The notes under the pieces were generated by a model. It did not search any database, was not told the DNA's origin, and saw only the letters and a program-made list of their open reading frames with translations. This document shows positions 61,973-64,000 of a DNA stretch of 64,000 bases, in pieces; the stretch's first letter is position 1, and the number at the start of each line of letters is the position of its first letter. The translations under genes and the position numbers were made by a program. This stretch comes from Roseovarius pacificus. Its GTDB lineage: Bacteria; Pseudomonadota; Alphaproteobacteria; Rhodobacterales; Rhodobacteraceae. The stretch covers positions 1-64,000 of the forward strand of contig NZ_FRBR01000005.1 of assembly GCF_900142665.1 (NCBI RefSeq), read 5' to 3'.

Positions 61973-63373
61973 ATGAGAGTGAAAAGAGTTCTGGCGATTG
62001 CGGTGATCGCGGCCTCTTACGGTATCGGGTTCGGTCAGACCCAGGCCTTGGCCGATCAACAGGTTCCTGCTGAATTTCCGCCGGCATCGTACACTGGTCG
62101 GCAATATGTCGACAGCAACGGATGCGTGTTCATCCGGGCGGGGATCGACGGAAACGTATCATGGGTGCCCCGGATGTCACGGGGACGCAAGGTGCTTTGC
62201 GGCTTCCAGCCGACGCTGGCCCCTGCCAAGACGGCCAAAACCGTTGCGCCGACCGCCGAGACCGTTCGCAAGAAACCTGTCGCGCAGGCGCAATCGACAC
62301 CCAAGCCGACGACGCCCAAAACCGTGCGAAATACCAAGGTGCAAACGGCTCCGGCACGCAAGGTTCGGGTCGTGAAACCGGCGCCGACGGTGGCGGCATC
62401 CACCAAAACCGTGAAAACGCCAGCACGGACCGTTCGGGTCGTTCCTGCCGAAACGACAGGGGCCTCTGCCTGTCAGGGTGGGTCCGCAGTGTCCAGCCGA
62501 TATATGGGAAGCGGGGATGTGCGTTGTGGGCCGCAGACCGCGCCGCATGTGACATATGTTCAGGGTGGCGGCGGTTCCGGTGTCAGCACCCGTCCTGTCC
62601 GCGTGATCCGTCAGAGTGCGGCCACCTCTGCGACGCCGGTATATACGGCACCGCATTATACCTCACCGCGCAGCTATGCCACGGTGCCGCGCTCGGCTTC
62701 GATGGCGCAGCAACGGGTTCGGATCGCCCCGCGCCATGTCTATGAGGAACAGCAAAAGGCCCGAGGCACCTATATTCCTCAAGGCTACACGAAAGTATGG
62801 GACGATGACCGCCTGAATCCCTATCGCGCGCATCAGACGCTGGAAGGCAAGGCGCAGATGGAGGTTGCCTGGTCCAGTACGGTGCCACGGTATCTGATCA
62901 ACAAAACGACCGGGCGCGATATAACGTATAAATATCCCGGTTTGCGCTACCCTTACACCAGTTTCGAAGAACAGCGCGCGGCAGGGGTCACCATCTCGAC
63001 CCGAGGACAGGTGGTGTCCGATCCGGTGCGTGTCGTTCGTTCTGAACGCCGCGTGAAGGCCCAGCCGGTCAAGCGCAAGGCCGTCCCGGCACAAGCGGTT
63101 GTCTCGACCCGCTCGGCGGCTTCGGCAACCGTGCCGCAGGCGGCCAGCCACCGCTATGTGCATGTCGGCGCCTTTGCCGATCCCACGCATGCCCACCGCG
63201 CGGCGGAACGGATCGCGAACCGTGGATTGCCTGCGCGTTTGTCCAAAGTCACCCGCGATGGCACGACCTACACAGTGATCCGCACCGGGCCGTTCCGCAC
63301 CCAATCGGATCTGCAAACGGCCTTGCGCCGGGTGCGAAGTGCGGGGTTTTCCGGGGCAGTTCCGCGCAAGTGA
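61973..63373 (+). CDS. Exported SPOR-domain protein
   Basis: Protein of 466 residues with a signal peptide (V-L-A-I-A-V-I-A-A-S-Y-G-I-G-F-G). A short domain with one cysteine pair (about 45-75) is followed by a long low-complexity linker rich in K, T, P, A and V. A C-terminal SPOR domain begins near residue 390 (R-Y-V-H-V-G-A-F-A-D-P-T-H-A, ending in R-T-G-P-F-R). SPOR domains bind denuded septal peptidoglycan, so a role at the division site is likely. Confidence 0.9.
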   Translation: MRVKRVLAIAVIAASYGIGFGQTQALADQQVPAEFPPASYTGRQYVDSNGCVFIRAGIDGNVSWVPRMSRGRKVLCGFQPTLAPAKTAKTVAPTAETVRKKPVAQAQSTPKPTTPKTVRNTKVQTAPARKVRVVKPAPTVAASTKTVKTPARTVRVVPAETTGASACQGGSAVSSRYMGSGDVRCGPQTAPHVTYVQGGGGSGVSTRPVRVIRQSAATSATPVYTAPHYTSPRSYATVPRSASMAQQRVRIAPRHVYEEQQKARGTYIPQGYTKVWDDDRLNPYRAHQTLEGKAQMEVAWSSTVPRYLINKTTGRDITYKYPGLRYPYTSFEEQRAAGVTISTRGQVVSDPVRVVRSERRVKAQPVKRKAVPAQAVVSTRSAASATVPQAASHRYVHVGAFADPTHAHRAAERIANRGLPARLSKVTRDGTTYTVIRTGPFRTQSDLQTALRRVRSAGFSGAVPRK

Positions 63374-63409
63374 ACATTGTTTCTATTAAAATATTATGAA
63401 GCGGTCGGT

Positions 63410-64000
63410 TTATTCGTCCGGCCGCTTCAGGCTGAAGGCTTCTCGCACGACGGTGTAATCCCGATATCCCATCCGTGACAGCGGGTTGAAGGACAACACG
63501 TCGAACCTGCCGTCCTTCAGGCAATCGTCGCGCATATGGACGCCTGTGACTTCGCCGAAAACCGTGAAATTCGCCTCACCGGGCAGTTGCACGATCTGCG
63601 TCAGTTTGCATTCCAGGTTGGCCGGGGCAGCGGCGACGCGGGCGCAGGCGATGGTTTCGCATTCGGCCCTGGTCAGCCCGGCCTTTACGAATTCATCTGT
63701 CTCCTTGTCCCATGGGCCCGAGCTTTGGTTCATGGCGTCGCACATCGCGTATTCCACGATGTTGACGCAGAACACGCCGGTTTCGCGGATATTGGCAACG
63801 CTGTCCTTGGTGTCGCCGCGATCTTCTTTCGCTCCGGTCGAGGCGAACATGACCTGAGGCGGCACATAGGCGACGGCGTTGAAAAACGAATAGGGCGCCA
63901 GATTGTCCCGACCATCAGCGCCACGAGTCGAGATCCAGCCGATGGGGCGTGGCGTGACGATTGCGTTGAATGGGTTATGCGGTAATCCGTGACCGTCCTG
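63410..64000 (-). CDS. Flavin reductase family protein (partial, right edge)
   Basis: The reading frame runs open from the stop at 63410 through the right edge. The visible 196 residues hold the split-barrel FMN-binding pattern: P-R-P-I-G-W-I-S-T-R, then N-L-A-P-Y-S-F-F-N-A-V and V-N-I-V-E-Y. An internal ATG at 63865 is not the true start. Such proteins reduce FMN for a partner oxygenase or act as oxidoreductases. The N-terminus and start lie outside. Confidence 0.88.
   Translation of the reverse strand, partial: QDGHGLPHNPFNAIVTPRPIGWISTRGADGRDNLAPYSFFNAVAYVPPQVMFASTGAKEDRGDTKDSVANIRETGVFCVNIVEYAMCDAMNQSSGPWDKETDEFVKAGLTRAECETIACARVAAAPANLECKLTQIVQLPGEANFTVFGEVTGVHMRDDCLKDGRFDVLSFNPLSRMGYRDYTVVREAFSLKRPDE

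Noticed and set aside
1-64000. tRNA, rRNA, CRISPR arrays, prophage integrase and an origin of replication
   Set aside because: Looked for by eye along the window. No cloverleaf-like run, no array of spaced repeats, no integrase or DnaA-box cluster was found.

Overview
The window looks like chromosomal DNA of a Roseobacter-type alphaproteobacterium (Rhodobacteraceae/Roseobacteraceae). It is GC-rich and densely packed with coding sequence. Its gene families are typical of that group: an RpoH-type sigma factor, a phnCDE phosphonate importer, an NADP malic enzyme fused to a phosphotransacetylase-like domain, propionyl-CoA ligase behind TTTGCAAA operators, Mrp-DUF971 and Nfu fusions, a Hint-domain protein, and many small two-helix membrane proteins. 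No rRNA, tRNA or CRISPR array was seen.

Layout. 1-4.9 kb: the C-terminal end of an IS5-type transposase abuts a phosphonate transport operon (phnC-phnD-phnE1-phnE2-acetyltransferase) read leftwards. It has four Pho-box repeats at 11-bp steps upstream and an attenuator-like terminator after phnD. 4.9-11.6 kb: rpoH diverges from a Cys-rich MarR regulator, and the two promoters share one -35 element. MarR is followed by a Mrp-DUF971 carrier, a multi-domain Nfu protein, an M29 aminopeptidase, a ZIP metal transporter and a DUF411 protein, which reads as a metal / Fe-S module. 11.6-16.7 kb: modA, trmO, an FAD protein, a nucleotide-sugar epimerase, a small RHH-like gene with a symmetrical operator, and apt. 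16.8-24.2 kb: an O-antigen-type acyltransferase, mtnP, an unknown membrane protein, an acyl-CoA ligase, a sulfotransferase and a Hint protein.

24.2-34 kb: a leftward fatty-acid degradation region (FadJ-like enzyme, thiolase, GST, two acyl-CoA dehydrogenases) with two MerR regulators and a VOC protein. Two inverted REP-like units lie in its largest gap. 34-42.5 kb: two PaaI thioesterases overlapping a MATE exporter, a BT1/MFS-like transporter, then the tightly overlapped DUF952-pyrD-arsC set, a methyltransferase and a GAPDH/E4PDH-family enzyme. 42.6-51.3 kb: a secreted helical-repeat protein, acylphosphatase, lepA (probably leaderless), an AT-rich HEPN/AbiU2-like gene that looks recently acquired, a PhnA-family zinc protein and three related small membrane proteins.

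51.4-64 kb: glyA, NAD kinase, prpE with ScfR/PccR-type sites, maeB with an 18-bp operator-like dyad, the nucleoside salvage operon cdd-deoA-deoB-upp, a SPOR-domain protein whose ribosome binding site lies in a hairpin, and a flavin reductase running off the right edge.

The most promising material for something undescribed is the MarR(Cys8)-Mrp/DUF971-Nfu multi-domain cluster (5.9-8.9 kb) and the isolated HEPN gene (47.2-47.9 kb). Family assignments come from reading translated motifs. No database search was run.
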